Assembly (NCBI GenBank): GCA_028714475.1
Contig: JAQTNC010000003.1
Location: forward strand, 79,596-111,814
From: Patescibacteria group bacterium
GTDB taxonomy: Bacteria; Patescibacteriota; Patescibacteriia; SG8-24
DNA length: 32,219 nucleotides
Direction: 5' to 3'
In this document: positions 13,877 to 22,471 of the stretch, piece after piece
Layout: each line of letters begins with the position of its first letter
Numbering within the stretch: the stretch's first letter is position 1
Notes under the pieces: generated by a model
Told to the model about the DNA's origin: nothing
Seen by the model: the letters and a program-made list of their open reading frames with translations, nothing else
Database searches by the model: none
Position numbers and translations under genes: made by a program

Positions 13877-16354
13877 CTATCGTCGCGTCGCGCGGCGATG
13901 GCCAGTTGTCTTCCGGATTTTCGAGCCGTGCTTGGCGGGAACGCCGCGCCCACCCCCTTGGCGAGGCCGGACGATACCCAGCGCCTGCGGCCGGTCGAGA
14001 GCGGCGGTCAGCACGTCATCCGCGCTCGTGGCAAAAACGAATTTCAAATCGCGCCGCGCCGCCTCCGGCACGTCCACGATGTCCTTGCGGTTCGTGGTCG
14101 GCATAATGACCGTATCGAGGCCCGCTCGCCGCGCCGCCAGGACCTTTTCCTTGACGCCGCCGATCTCCAGCACCCGGCCGCGCAGCGTTATTTCGCCGGT
14201 CATGCCGACGTTGCGCCGCACCTTCGTGCCCGTGAGCAACGACACCAGCGCCGTCGCCATCGCCACGCCGGCCGATGGGCCGTCCTTCGGCGTAGCGCCG
14301 GACGGCACGTGCAGATGGATGTCCGATTCCTTGAACGTCTCCGGCTTGATCCCGAAACGTTCGGCACTCGCGCGCACGTACGACAGCGCCGCCTGCGCCG
14401 ACTCCTGCATGACCTGACCGAGATGACCCGTGAGCGTCAGCTTGCCCGTGCCAGCCATCCGCGTCGCCTCGATCTGCAGGACCACGCCGCCGGCTTCGGT
14501 CCAAGCCAGGCCGGTGGCGGCGCCGGTCAAATCCTCTTTTTCCGCCAAGTCCAACGAATATTTTTCCGGCCCAAGCAGTTTCGGAACATCCGCGGCGTGC
14601 ACTACTTTCGCCGACCGCCGGCCCTCGGCCAGCGCCCGCGCCAGCTTGCGGCAGACGGCCGCGAGACAACGTTCGAGATTGCGCACGCCGGCCTCGGAAG
14701 TATATCGGCGAATGATGACCTGCAGGGCCGCGTCGTCAAACCGCACGCTCGCCGGCTTGAGACCGCTCGCCGCGAGTGTCTTCTTGAGCAGGTGCCGTTT
14801 GGCGATGTCCGCCTTCTCCTCTTCCGTGTAACCCGGGAACTCAATGACTTCCAAGCGGTCACGCAGGGCCGGCGGAATGGTATCGAGATTGTTGGCCGTC
14901 GTGATGAACATGACGTCCGACAGGTCGTAAGGAACCTCGAGATAATGGTCGGAGAAAGCGCTGTTCTGTTCCGAATCCAGCGCCTCAAGCAGGGCGGCCG
15001 ATGGATCGCCGCGGAAATCCGCGCCGACCTTGTCGATCTCGTCGAGCATAAAGACCGGATTGCGCGTCTTCACGCTGGCGAGCCCCTGGATGATGCGACC
15101 GGGCAACGCGCCGACGTAAGTGCGCCGATGCCCGCGGATTTCCGCCTCGTCGCGGATGCCGCCCAGGCTGACGCGGTGAAACTTGCGCCCGAGCGCGCGG
15201 GCGATGGACTGGCCGAGCGAGGTCTTGCCCGTGCCCGGCGGCCCGACGAAACACAGAATGGGCCCGCGAATCTTGCCGGCCAGCTTATGCACGGCCAAGT
15301 ATTCGAGAATGCGCTCCTTCACCTTGGCCAAGCCGTAGTGATCCTCCTCGAGCACACGCGCGGCGCGCTTGAGATCCACCGAAGGCTCGTCCGCCTTGGC
15401 CCACGGCAGGTCCGCAAGCCATTCCAAATACGTCCGAACGTAGGAAATCTCCGGGCTGTAAGGCGGCATTCCCTTGAAGCGCTCGTATTCCTTGTTCGCC
15501 TTCTCGCGCACGATCGGCGGCAGGGCGGCTGCGTCGAGTTTTGTCTTCAAATCGTCGTTTTCCGGCCGCGCCCCAAGCGTTTCCAGTTCCTTCTCCACGG
15601 CCTTGAGTTGTTCGCGCAGGAACACCTCGCGCTGCATCTTGTCGAGTTCCTTGCCCGTATCGGCCTGGATTTTCGAGGCCATCTGCAGGAGCCGGATCTG
15701 CCGGCCCAACAGACGACCGACCGCGTCGAGCTTGGCCTCGATATCCGCGGCTTCCAAAATCTCCTGCTTGTCGGCAACTTTCAGGTCGAGATTGGCGGCG
15801 ATGAGATCGCCCAGGAGCCACGGATCGGTCACGTTCAGGATGACGAGCAGGACGTCGAAAGGCACGGCCGCGCCCATGTTGACGAGCCGGCGGAACTGGT
15901 TAAGGGCGCTGTACATGAGCGCTTCCAGGCGCTCGTTCTTCGGCACGGCCGGTTCGGGAAACGGCGAGATGCGCGCGAGCAGACACGGCTCGACGCTCGG
16001 GAAATCGCGAACGCGGACACGCGCCACGCCATCCGCGACGAGCCGTACGCTGCCGTCCGGCTGTTTCGCCGATTCGCGGACACGCACCAAGGCGCCGACG
16101 TGATAGACGTCGTCCGGACCGACATCCTCGGTCGCCTCGTTCTTCTGCGCCACGAGCACGAGCAGGCGATTTTTTTTCAGGGCCGATTCGAGCGCGGCGA
16201 GCGACTTGGCCCTCTTCACGATGATGGGCAGGGCGACGCGCGGAAAAACCACCGTGTCCCGGAGCGCGATGAGCGGCACTTCGGCGCTCTCGGCCCCGCC
16301 GAACAACTCGCGATAAACCTCGGCGGCCTGGTTGATCTGATCGTTATCGGCCAT
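13877..16354 (-). CDS. lon: ATP-dependent Lon protease
   Basis: Lon unfolds and degrades damaged and regulatory proteins in the cytoplasm. The 825-residue length suits bacterial LonA. Seen in order: the N-terminal substrate-binding domain (VPLIALRDTVVFPRVALPII), a helical middle (LDKMQREVFLREQLKAVEKE), Walker A GPPGTGKT at 371-378, Walker B VFMLDEIDKVG, and the Ser-Lys dyad: Ser694 in KDGPSAGVAM and Lys737 in GGVKEKVLAA. The last 30 residues are a basic Gly/Arg/Lys tail beyond the usual end. It starts 6 nt after mraY and ends 12 nt before ftsW, so a stress protease is built into the wall-synthesis operon where murD is usually found. Confidence 0.95.
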   Translation of the reverse strand: MADNDQINQAAEVYRELFGGAESAEVPLIALRDTVVFPRVALPIIVKRAKSLAALESALKKNRLLVLVAQKNEATEDVGPDDVYHVGALVRVRESAKQPDGSVRLVADGVARVRVRDFPSVEPCLLARISPFPEPAVPKNERLEALMYSALNQFRRLVNMGAAVPFDVLLVILNVTDPWLLGDLIAANLDLKVADKQEILEAADIEAKLDAVGRLLGRQIRLLQMASKIQADTGKELDKMQREVFLREQLKAVEKELETLGARPENDDLKTKLDAAALPPIVREKANKEYERFKGMPPYSPEISYVRTYLEWLADLPWAKADEPSVDLKRAARVLEEDHYGLAKVKERILEYLAVHKLAGKIRGPILCFVGPPGTGKTSLGQSIARALGRKFHRVSLGGIRDEAEIRGHRRTYVGALPGRIIQGLASVKTRNPVFMLDEIDKVGADFRGDPSAALLEALDSEQNSAFSDHYLEVPYDLSDVMFITTANNLDTIPPALRDRLEVIEFPGYTEEEKADIAKRHLLKKTLAASGLKPASVRFDDAALQVIIRRYTSEAGVRNLERCLAAVCRKLARALAEGRRSAKVVHAADVPKLLGPEKYSLDLAEKEDLTGAATGLAWTEAGGVVLQIEATRMAGTGKLTLTGHLGQVMQESAQAALSYVRASAERFGIKPETFKESDIHLHVPSGATPKDGPSAGVAMATALVSLLTGTKVRRNVGMTGEITLRGRVLEIGGVKEKVLAARRAGLDTVIMPTTNRKDIVDVPEAARRDLKFVFATSADDVLTAALDRPQALGIVRPRQGGGRGVPAKHGSKIRKTTGHRRATRR

Positions 16355-16360
16355 AAGTCG

Positions 16361-17422
16361 TCAGGGGAACATGGAGAAGTCCACAAGCGCCAGCACCAAG
16401 CCGAAGACCGAGGAGACGGTCGCCACCACCCAGAAACGCATCACGACTTTCGGTTCCGGCCAACCCTTGGCCTCAAGATGGTGATGAATCGGCGTGGAAA
16501 GGAAAACCTTCCGCTTCAGAAACCGCTTCGACAGCATCTGGATGATGACGGACAGCGACTCGATGACGAGCGTAATGCCGATGATCGGCAGGAGGAGCGC
16601 GGCGTTCGTGAGCATCGCCACGATGCCGAGCGTCACGCCGAGAGACATGGCACCGGTGTCGCCCATGAAGAAACGCGCCGGATTGATGTTGAACCAGAGG
16701 AAAGCCAGGAGCGCCCCGACGATGACACCGCAGAAGGCCGCGAGGTCGGTCTTGCCCTGCACGAAAGCGATGGTGCCGTAGGCGGCGAAACAGGTGAGCA
16801 GGATGCCGCCCGCCAACCCGTCGAGCCCGTCCGCCCCGTTGACCGAGAAGGACGTGGCCACGATGACCAGGACAAAAAACGGCATGTACCACCAACCGAT
16901 GTTGAAATTGCCCACGAATGGGACGTGCAGGAGATCCCAGTCCAGCTTGAAATAGAACCAGAGGGCACCAATGAGGGCGATGCCGGTGTAGAGCAGGAGG
17001 CGATGGCGCATGCGCAACCCGCCGCCTTTCGGGCCGATGTGCCGGACGCCGAAGTAATCGTCCACCAATCCCACCAAGGCTGCGGCCAAGAGCGCGCCCG
17101 CCGGCAACAGCGTCTGTTCGCGCGAGAAGAAATCAAAAGCCGCGAACGGTCCGAGAACCTTGCCGCCGAAATGCAAAAGGAGGAGCATGACGAGCGTCGT
17201 GCCCCAAACGAGCACGCCGCCCATAGTCGGCGTGCCGCTTTTCGCGGCGTGCAGCTTGGCCATGATCGGCGCCGAGGCCTCGTCGCGAATCTGTTTGCCG
17301 AGCCGATACCGATACAGGAAATGCGTGAGAAGCGGCGTCCAAGCCACGGTTGTCACGAAGGCGACGGACGTCAGGAAGAACACCTTGATGATGCCGGCCA
17401 AATCATTCGTCATAGGATTCAT
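16361..17422 (-). CDS. mraY: Phospho-MurNAc-pentapeptide transferase MraY
   Basis: MraY transfers phospho-MurNAc-pentapeptide to undecaprenyl phosphate to make lipid I. The 353-residue multi-spanning protein has the family marks: GTPTMGGVLVWGTTLVMLLL, LVDDYFGVRHIGPKGGG (DDxxK region), NGADGLDGLAGG, FFMGDTGAMSLG and PIHHHLEAKGWPEPKVVMRF (the HHH loop). The ATG at 17422 overlaps the TGA of the upstream membrane gene as ATGA, indicating translational coupling; a second in-frame ATG lies three codons later. It leads into lon, ftsW and murG. Confidence 0.95.
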   Translation of the reverse strand: MNPMTNDLAGIIKVFFLTSVAFVTTVAWTPLLTHFLYRYRLGKQIRDEASAPIMAKLHAAKSGTPTMGGVLVWGTTLVMLLLLHFGGKVLGPFAAFDFFSREQTLLPAGALLAAALVGLVDDYFGVRHIGPKGGGLRMRHRLLLYTGIALIGALWFYFKLDWDLLHVPFVGNFNIGWWYMPFFVLVIVATSFSVNGADGLDGLAGGILLTCFAAYGTIAFVQGKTDLAAFCGVIVGALLAFLWFNINPARFFMGDTGAMSLGVTLGIVAMLTNAALLLPIIGITLVIESLSVIIQMLSKRFLKRKVFLSTPIHHHLEAKGWPEPKVVMRFWVVATVSSVFGLVLALVDFSMFP

Positions 17423-17814
17423 CGATTGAGGATCACAACAAGAACGGACGCGGCGGCCACGAGCGTCTCATTGGCCGCTGTCGCCGCATAAACCAGGAAC
17501 GCGAGCGCCCGATGCTGGCGCGCCAGGCGACCGGCCAGCCAACCGTTAATGAGGAGGATCACGCCGCCCACCGCAGGAAAAACGGCGATATTCCACCACT
17601 CGGCCACCCAATCCACGCCCCATCTGGCGGTATAATGAAGACGCAGGAAATCCGTCTGGCCCCATCGTGGCAGCACGAAACCGGCCACGGCGGCCAAACT
17701 GACAAGCCAAGCGGCGGCGGCTAAGGCGGCCATGACGGCCGTCAGCCGATCCGTCAGGCCAAAGCGGGTTTCGAAACGGGTTTTGCCTAACATATATCGC
17801 CACAAGCGTAACAT
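17419..17814 (-). CDS. Small membrane protein upstream of mraY
   Basis: A 131-residue protein starting MLRLWRYMLGKTRF; a TTG four codons earlier or an ATG at 17793 are other possible starts. Three hydrophobic segments are visible (AALAAAAWLVSLAAVAGFVL, WWNIAVFPAVGGVILLING, ALAFLVYAATAANETLVAAA), so it is probably an integral membrane protein. I do not recognise a family and see no catalytic motif. Its stop overlaps the mraY start, so it is the first gene of the mraY-lon-ftsW-murG unit. Confidence 0.75.
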   Translation of the reverse strand: MLRLWRYMLGKTRFETRFGLTDRLTAVMAALAAAAWLVSLAAVAGFVLPRWGQTDFLRLHYTARWGVDWVAEWWNIAVFPAVGGVILLINGWLAGRLARQHRALAFLVYAATAANETLVAAASVLVVILNR

Positions 17815-17818
17815 TATT

Positions 17819-17877
17819 AGGTTCAAGGTGCTAGGTTCTAGATTCTAGGCCTAGAACCTAGTGACTAGAACCCAGAG
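17819..17877. repeat. Heptamer-unit hairpin array between divergent operons
   Basis: Left arm in 7-nt units AGGTTCA, AGGTGCT, AGGTTCT, AGATTCT (17819-17846); right arm CCTAGAA, CCTAGTG, ACTAGAA, CCCAGAG (17850-17877). CTAGGTTCTAG (17831-17841) pairs perfectly with 17851-17861, and TTCTAGGCCTAGAA (17843-17856) is palindromic. It lies between the start regions of the mraY and pilB operons. Confidence 0.8.
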
Positions 17878-17910
17878 CCTTCCAACTAGCCCACCCTCCC
17901 CAATTTGTGA

Positions 17911-17916
17911 TAAAAT
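17911..17916 (+). promoter_or_regulatory. Putative -10 box for pilB
   Basis: TAAAAT ends 9 nt before the pilB ATG; no clear -35 is seen. A better-looking TATAAT at 17916-17921 ends only 4 nt before the ATG and would start transcription inside the coding region. Confidence 0.4.
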
Positions 17917-17925
17917 ATAATAAGT

Positions 17926-19668
17926 ATGCTCAATGATGACCTACTCAAAAAAATCCTTCGGGAAACCGGCACTTTCGACGCCAAGGGCCTGGCCTCCCTG
18001 CTTGGGGAGCTCAAGGCCAAAGACCCGAAAATGACGCTCGAAGCCTATCTTCTCAAGGAGAAGAAAATGCCGGAGGAGATGCTTTACCGCATCGCCGCCC
18101 AGTATTACAAGCTGCCGTTCATCGGCCTGCGCGAGATTCCGGTTCGCCAGGACATCCTTTTCCTCATCCCGGAAGCCATCGCCACCTCGCACAAGATCGT
18201 CGCCTACGAGAAGACCCCGGACGAGCTGCGCGTGGCGACCCTTGACCCGACTGACCTGCAGACCTTCGAGTTCATCAAGCGCAAGACCGGCCTGCGCCTC
18301 CGCGTCTTCTACACCAACCCGTCATCCCTTGAGGACGCGCTCAAACAATATCGGCAAAGCCTTTCCGCCGAGCTTGGCGCGCTCACCAAGACGCCGTCCA
18401 AAGGCGAGGAGGGCGAGGAAGGCGACGAAAAGGAGCTGTCAAAGCTGGCCGAGGACATCCCGATCGTTCGTGTCGTGGACTCCATCATGGAACACGCCAT
18501 CCTCGATGGCGCCTCCGACATCCACATTGAGCCGACCGAAGCCGACGTCACGGTCCGTTTCCGCGTGGACGGCGTCCTGCGGCCGGTCATGAATTTCCCC
18601 AAGGCCGTCGCGCCCGGCATCGTCGCCCGCCTCAAGATCCTCTCCAACCTCAAGCTCGACGAGCATCGCATGCCGCAGGATGGCCGCTTCAAGATCGAGG
18701 CCAGCAACTACAAGTTCTCGGTCCGCGTTTCCGTCCTGCCGGTCATCGACGGCGAGAAGATCGTCATGCGCCTGCTCGCGGAAACGGCCACGGCCCTCTC
18801 CCTCGATCAGCTCGGCTTCCAGCCCAAGGCCAAGAACACCGTGGCCCGCAACATCAAGAAACCGCACGGCATCATCATGGTCACCGGCCCGACCGGTTCC
18901 GGAAAATCCACGACCCTATATTCCATCCTCGGCATCCTCAACACGCCGAAAGTCAACATCTCCACCATCGAGGATCCGGTCGAGTACCGCATGAGGGGAG
19001 TCAACCAAAGCCAGGTCAACCCGCGCATCGGCTTCACCTTCGCCGCCGGCCTGCGCTCGCTCCTGCGCCAGGACCCGAACGTCATCATGGTCGGCGAAAT
19101 CCGCGACCAGGAAACCGCCGAGATCGCCGTGCAGGCGGCCATGACCGGCCACTTGGTGCTCGGGACGCTCCACACCAACGACGCCGCCACCGCCCTCCCC
19201 CGCCTCCTCGACATGGGCGTGCCGCCGTTCCTCATCGCCTTCACCGCCAACATCATCGTCGGCCAACGTCTCGTCCGCAAGATCTGCCCGAACTGCGTCC
19301 GCTCCTACAAGATGCCGACCCACATGGTGGAACAGCTCCGCGAGCAGATTGACATCGACGGCATCTGGAAGACCCTTCAGCGGGAGGAGATTGTCGGCAA
19401 AGATCAGACCATCGAGGACACCACCTTCTGGCGCGGTTCCGGCTGCGCCCAATGCAACCATGAGGGTTACAAGGGGCGTCTCGGCATCTATGAGGTGCTG
19501 GAGGTGACGCCGGAAATGAGCAAGCTCATCGTGGACAAGGCCGATTCCGACGCCATCAAGAAGCAGGCCTTCGATGAGGGCATGATGACGATGATCGAGG
19601 ACGGCTTCGCCAAGGCCGTGAAAGCCCTCACCACCATCGAGGAAATTCTGCGCGTAACCAAGGACTGA
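17926..19668 (+). CDS. pilB: Type IV pilus extension ATPase PilB (GspE family)
   Basis: PilB hydrolyses ATP at the cytoplasmic base of the pilus machine to drive pilin assembly. The 580 residues are full length. Seen: an N-terminal MshEN-like domain (LLGELKAKDPKMTLEAYLLK), SDIHIEPTEADVTVRFRVDG, Walker A GPTGSGKST at 321-329, the Asp box TIEDPVEYRMRGVNQSQVNP, Walker B near GEIRDQETAEIA (Gly390), the His box TGHLVLGTLHTNDAATALPR, and a zinc-type four-cysteine site (Cys454, Cys457, Cys507, Cys510). The zinc site favours PilB over the retraction ATPase PilT. pilC starts one base after its stop. A -10 box lies 9 nt upstream and no Shine-Dalgarno is seen. Confidence 0.95.
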   Translation: MLNDDLLKKILRETGTFDAKGLASLLGELKAKDPKMTLEAYLLKEKKMPEEMLYRIAAQYYKLPFIGLREIPVRQDILFLIPEAIATSHKIVAYEKTPDELRVATLDPTDLQTFEFIKRKTGLRLRVFYTNPSSLEDALKQYRQSLSAELGALTKTPSKGEEGEEGDEKELSKLAEDIPIVRVVDSIMEHAILDGASDIHIEPTEADVTVRFRVDGVLRPVMNFPKAVAPGIVARLKILSNLKLDEHRMPQDGRFKIEASNYKFSVRVSVLPVIDGEKIVMRLLAETATALSLDQLGFQPKAKNTVARNIKKPHGIIMVTGPTGSGKSTTLYSILGILNTPKVNISTIEDPVEYRMRGVNQSQVNPRIGFTFAAGLRSLLRQDPNVIMVGEIRDQETAEIAVQAAMTGHLVLGTLHTNDAATALPRLLDMGVPPFLIAFTANIIVGQRLVRKICPNCVRSYKMPTHMVEQLREQIDIDGIWKTLQREEIVGKDQTIEDTTFWRGSGCAQCNHEGYKGRLGIYEVLEVTPEMSKLIVDKADSDAIKKQAFDEGMMTMIEDGFAKAVKALTTIEEILRVTKD

Positions 19669-19669
19669 C

Positions 19670-20764
19670 ATGTCGTCATTCACCGAGTCAATCGACCGTT
19701 GGCTGCTCACGCATTCGTCAATACCGCTGTCGCAGAAGGTCTTCTTCACGGAAAACCTTCGCGTCATGGTCAAGGCCGGTCTCTCGCTCGGCGAGGCACT
19801 CAACACCTTGGCCCTGCAGGCCGAATCCAAGTTTTTCCGGCGCGTCATCACCTCCGTCAAGGATGACGTCGAGTCGGGCAAGCTGATGTCACAAAGCCTC
19901 GGAAAATTCCCGAAGGTCTTCCCCAACATCTTCATCAACATGATCCAGATCGGCGAGGTGTCCGGCACGCTGGAACAGACCCTTGAGGAGCTGACTCAAC
20001 AGATGAAGAAGGATTACACCCTCCGCTCCAAGGTCAAGGGCGCCATGACCTACCCGATCGTCATCATGGTGGCAATGCTCGGCATCACGGCCGGTCTCTT
20101 CGCCTTCGTCCTGCCGAAACTCATCGATGTTTTCAAGGAGGCCGGCAACATCCAACTGCCGTTGCCCACGCGCATCCTCATTGCCACGAGCGATTTCGTC
20201 CAAGCGAACGGCATCCTGGTCATCGTCGGCTTCATCGCCGTCATCTTCGCCGTCATCCTTTTCTACCGGACTCCGGTCGGCCGACGGCTGACGGATACCT
20301 GCATCCTCTTGGCCCCTCTGCTCGGCCCCATCGCCAAGAAGGTCAACCTGGCGCGCTTTTCCCGCACCCTTTCCGGTTTACTCCGCACGGACATCCCGGT
20401 CGTCCAGGCGCTTACCGTCACCTCGGACGTGCTCGGCAACACCCTCTACAACCGCGCCGCCAAGGACGCGGCCGAGTACGTCAAACGCGGCGAAAACATA
20501 TCCCGCGCCCTCGGCGCTTACCCGAAACTCTTCCCGCCGCTCGTCATCCAGATGGTCATGGTCGGCGAGCGCTCCGGCAACGTGGATTCCCTGCTCGGTG
20601 ACGTCGCCGATTTCTACGAACAGCAGGTGGACCAGGTGGTCAGCAACCTCTCCTCCATCATCGAGCCAATCCTCATCCTCTTCCTCGGCGGCGCGGTGGG
20701 CGGCATCGCCCTCGCCGTCATGATGCCGATGTACTCGCTGGGGCAGGCGATATCCGAGCAATAA
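19670..20764 (+). CDS. pilC: Type IV pilus inner-membrane platform protein PilC (GspF family)
   Basis: PilC is the membrane platform that PilB acts on. The 364 residues contain two copies of the T2SSF cytoplasmic domain: FTENLRVMVKAGLSLGEALN and, in the second half, FSRTLSGLLRTDIPVVQALT. There are three hydrophobic spans (IVIMVAMLGITAGLFAFVLP, GILVIVGFIAVIFAVILFY, and the C-terminal IIEPILILFLGGAVGGIALA) followed by the family ending MPMYSLGQAI. It is one base downstream of pilB, so the two are co-translated. Confidence 0.95.
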   Translation: MSSFTESIDRWLLTHSSIPLSQKVFFTENLRVMVKAGLSLGEALNTLALQAESKFFRRVITSVKDDVESGKLMSQSLGKFPKVFPNIFINMIQIGEVSGTLEQTLEELTQQMKKDYTLRSKVKGAMTYPIVIMVAMLGITAGLFAFVLPKLIDVFKEAGNIQLPLPTRILIATSDFVQANGILVIVGFIAVIFAVILFYRTPVGRRLTDTCILLAPLLGPIAKKVNLARFSRTLSGLLRTDIPVVQALTVTSDVLGNTLYNRAAKDAAEYVKRGENISRALGAYPKLFPPLVIQMVMVGERSGNVDSLLGDVADFYEQQVDQVVSNLSSIIEPILILFLGGAVGGIALAVMMPMYSLGQAISEQ

Positions 20765-20772
20765 AGCGCGGT

Positions 20773-21882
20773 ATGCGACAACGGGCAAGATACGAAGATG
20801 CGGAGATGCGGAGATGCGGAGTAATAAACTCTCCGAATCTCCGAATCTTTGAATCTCCGCATTTTGTTTTTCTGGGTCCCGGGTCTCGCGGAAAGCATTC
20901 CGCTTCGCCCGGGACGGCGCGCAAGCGCGCCGGCTTTACCCTCGCCGAAGTCCTCGTCACCATCGGCCTCACGGCGGTCCTTTTGGTCGTCTATTCGGTC
21001 ATGCTGACCAGCACCTTTTTCCTGCGACGCGCGTCAGCCAACGTCCAAGCCGCCAACTTCATCCAGGAAGAGCTGGACACCCTGCACACCCTTCCCTTTG
21101 CCGAACTCACCAACCGCACGGAAGGCAATTTCCTCGGCCTGCCCATCCAACGCGGAACATGGTCAGTGGCTGATGACCTGACGGACGGTCAAGGACATCG
21201 TCTGGCCATCACCACCACGGCCGCCGCCATCGTGAACGAGACCGGCCTAGTCGTCGTTCCCGGCAACTACCGCGACGACTTCACGTTTTCCGCCAAGGTC
21301 AAGCCCGGGTCCTCCTCCCCCAGCGGTTGGGGCGTGGTCTTGGCCTTCCGCTACCGCGATGCCGAGAACCACTACCGCATCCGCTTCACGGCCGCCGGCT
21401 ACGCCCTAGAAAAGGTCTACCACGGCGTGAAGACGACGCTCTGGTCCAACACGAGCTCCTGCTCCACCGGGCCAGGCGGAAGCTGTTGGGATTGGCGGAC
21501 GATCGAGGTCAGCGCCAGCAACAACGTCATCACTGTCAAGATGAATGGCTCGACGCTCACCACCTACACCGACACGTCAAACGTTTTCCTGACCGGCGAC
21601 CTCGTCCTCATGTCGGTGGCCTCGGCTAAAATCGCCTTTGACGACGTTGCCGTCACCGAAGCCAGCGGCACCACCACCTGGAACTTCACCGCTGACGCCG
21701 TCGGCCCCCTGCCGGCAACCTGGCAACGATTAAGCTGGGCCGACCTGACCGGCGGACAGGGACTCCTGACCATCGAGAACTACCTAAGCGAGACCAGCAT
21801 GAAAAAAGCGACCGTCACTATCCGCTGGACGGACGGCGACAAGATACGCTCCGTCTCCAGTTCGACCGTGCTCGGCAACTGA
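20773..21882 (+). CDS. Type IV prepilin-like protein with a lectin-like body domain
   Basis: A 369-residue prepilin. The peptidase site is RKRAG|FTLAEVLVTIG, with Gly54 at -1 and Glu at +5, followed by a hydrophobic helix. Residues about 160-297 read like a concanavalin/LamG-type beta-sandwich: DDFTFSAKVKPG, GWGVVLAFRYRDAENHYRIR, GYALEKVYHGVKTTLW, WRTIEVSASNNVITVKMNGS, AKIAFDDVAVTE. Such domains often bind glycans, so an adhesive minor pilin is possible. The ATG at 20773 gives a 54-residue leader, longer than usual, part of which is encoded by an octamer repeat array (20796-20862). An ATG at 20806 is a shorter option. It starts 8 nt after pilC; prepilin peptidase is not in the window. Confidence 0.8.
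   Translation: MRQRARYEDAEMRRCGVINSPNLRIFESPHFVFLGPGSRGKHSASPGTARKRAGFTLAEVLVTIGLTAVLLVVYSVMLTSTFFLRRASANVQAANFIQEELDTLHTLPFAELTNRTEGNFLGLPIQRGTWSVADDLTDGQGHRLAITTTAAAIVNETGLVVVPGNYRDDFTFSAKVKPGSSSPSGWGVVLAFRYRDAENHYRIRFTAAGYALEKVYHGVKTTLWSNTSSCSTGPGGSCWDWRTIEVSASNNVITVKMNGSTLTTYTDTSNVFLTGDLVLMSVASAKIAFDDVAVTEASGTTTWNFTADAVGPLPATWQRLSWADLTGGQGLLTIENYLSETSMKKATVTIRWTDGDKIRSVSSSTVLGN
20796..20862. repeat. Octamer-unit hairpin array inside the prepilin leader region
   Basis: Left arm: three units AGATGCGG (20796-20819). Right arm: CTCCGAAT, CTCCGAAT, CTTTGAAT, CTCCGCAT (20831-20862). The arms are imperfect reverse complements around AGTAATAAACT. It lies 32 bp after the pilC stop and in the open frame of the following prepilin. 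Confidence 0.85.
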
Positions 21883-21883
21883 T

Positions 21884-22471
21884 ATGACTGACCGACGCCT
21901 AAAAACCAAACGGTCCGGCGGAGTTTCCCTGATGGAAACGATCGTGGTCATCAGCGTCATGGCGTCCATCATGCTCATCCTGACGCAAATCTTCATCCTG
22001 AACTACCAGATCTACGCCAGCCAGTCCAAGCGGGCCGACAATGACACCGGTGCCATCCTCGCCGCCAAAGCCCTCGCCCAGTATGCCCGCGGCGCGAGCA
22101 ACGTGGAATCGTCTCACATCTTCGACGGAACGACCCGCACCTCGTCGGACAGCGTTCTCGTGCTCAAGATGCCGTCCGTGGACGCGACCGGCAACATCGT
22201 CGCCGCCGCCTACGACTACATCGCCTTTTACCGCGACGCGACGGTCACGACGAAAATCATGGTGCAAACGGACGCCAACGCCTCAAGCTACCGCAAAAGC
22301 GGCGCGCGGCTCATCACCGCCTTCAACCAGAACCTGATTTTCCGTTACAACGCGGCGGACATCACGCAGGCCAACCGCGTGTCGGTTTTCCTCATCAACA
22401 GCCAGGTCAACCGCAACGCGACCCTCCAAACGAAAGCCTGGACCGCCATTTTCCTGCGCAATTATGACTAA
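21884..22471 (+). CDS. Type IV prepilin-like protein (minor pilin)
   Basis: A 195-residue pilin-like protein. The N-terminus MTDRRLKTKRSGG|VSLMETIVVISVM has a short basic leader, the Gly-1 cleavage site and Glu at +5, then a hydrophobic helix (MASIMLILTQIFILNYQIYA). The body (residues 50-195) has strand-like segments with no recognised domain. It starts one base after the previous prepilin and overlaps the next gene by 8 bp, so translation is coupled. A role as a minor or priming pilin is inferred from position. Confidence 0.8.
   Translation: MTDRRLKTKRSGGVSLMETIVVISVMASIMLILTQIFILNYQIYASQSKRADNDTGAILAAKALAQYARGASNVESSHIFDGTTRTSSDSVLVLKMPSVDATGNIVAAAYDYIAFYRDATVTTKIMVQTDANASSYRKSGARLITAFNQNLIFRYNAADITQANRVSVFLINSQVNRNATLQTKAWTAIFLRNYD

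Noticed and set aside
12554-17491. A 1645-codon open frame antisense to murG, ftsW, lon and mraY
   Set aside because: The minus strand encodes four clearly recognisable conserved proteins. The antisense frame stays open because of G/C-rich third positions, and its translation is Arg/His/Asp-rich without any known motif.
17916-17921. TATAAT directly before pilB
   Set aside because: It ends only 4 nt before the ATG, so transcription would start inside the gene; the overlapping TAAAAT at 17911 fits better.
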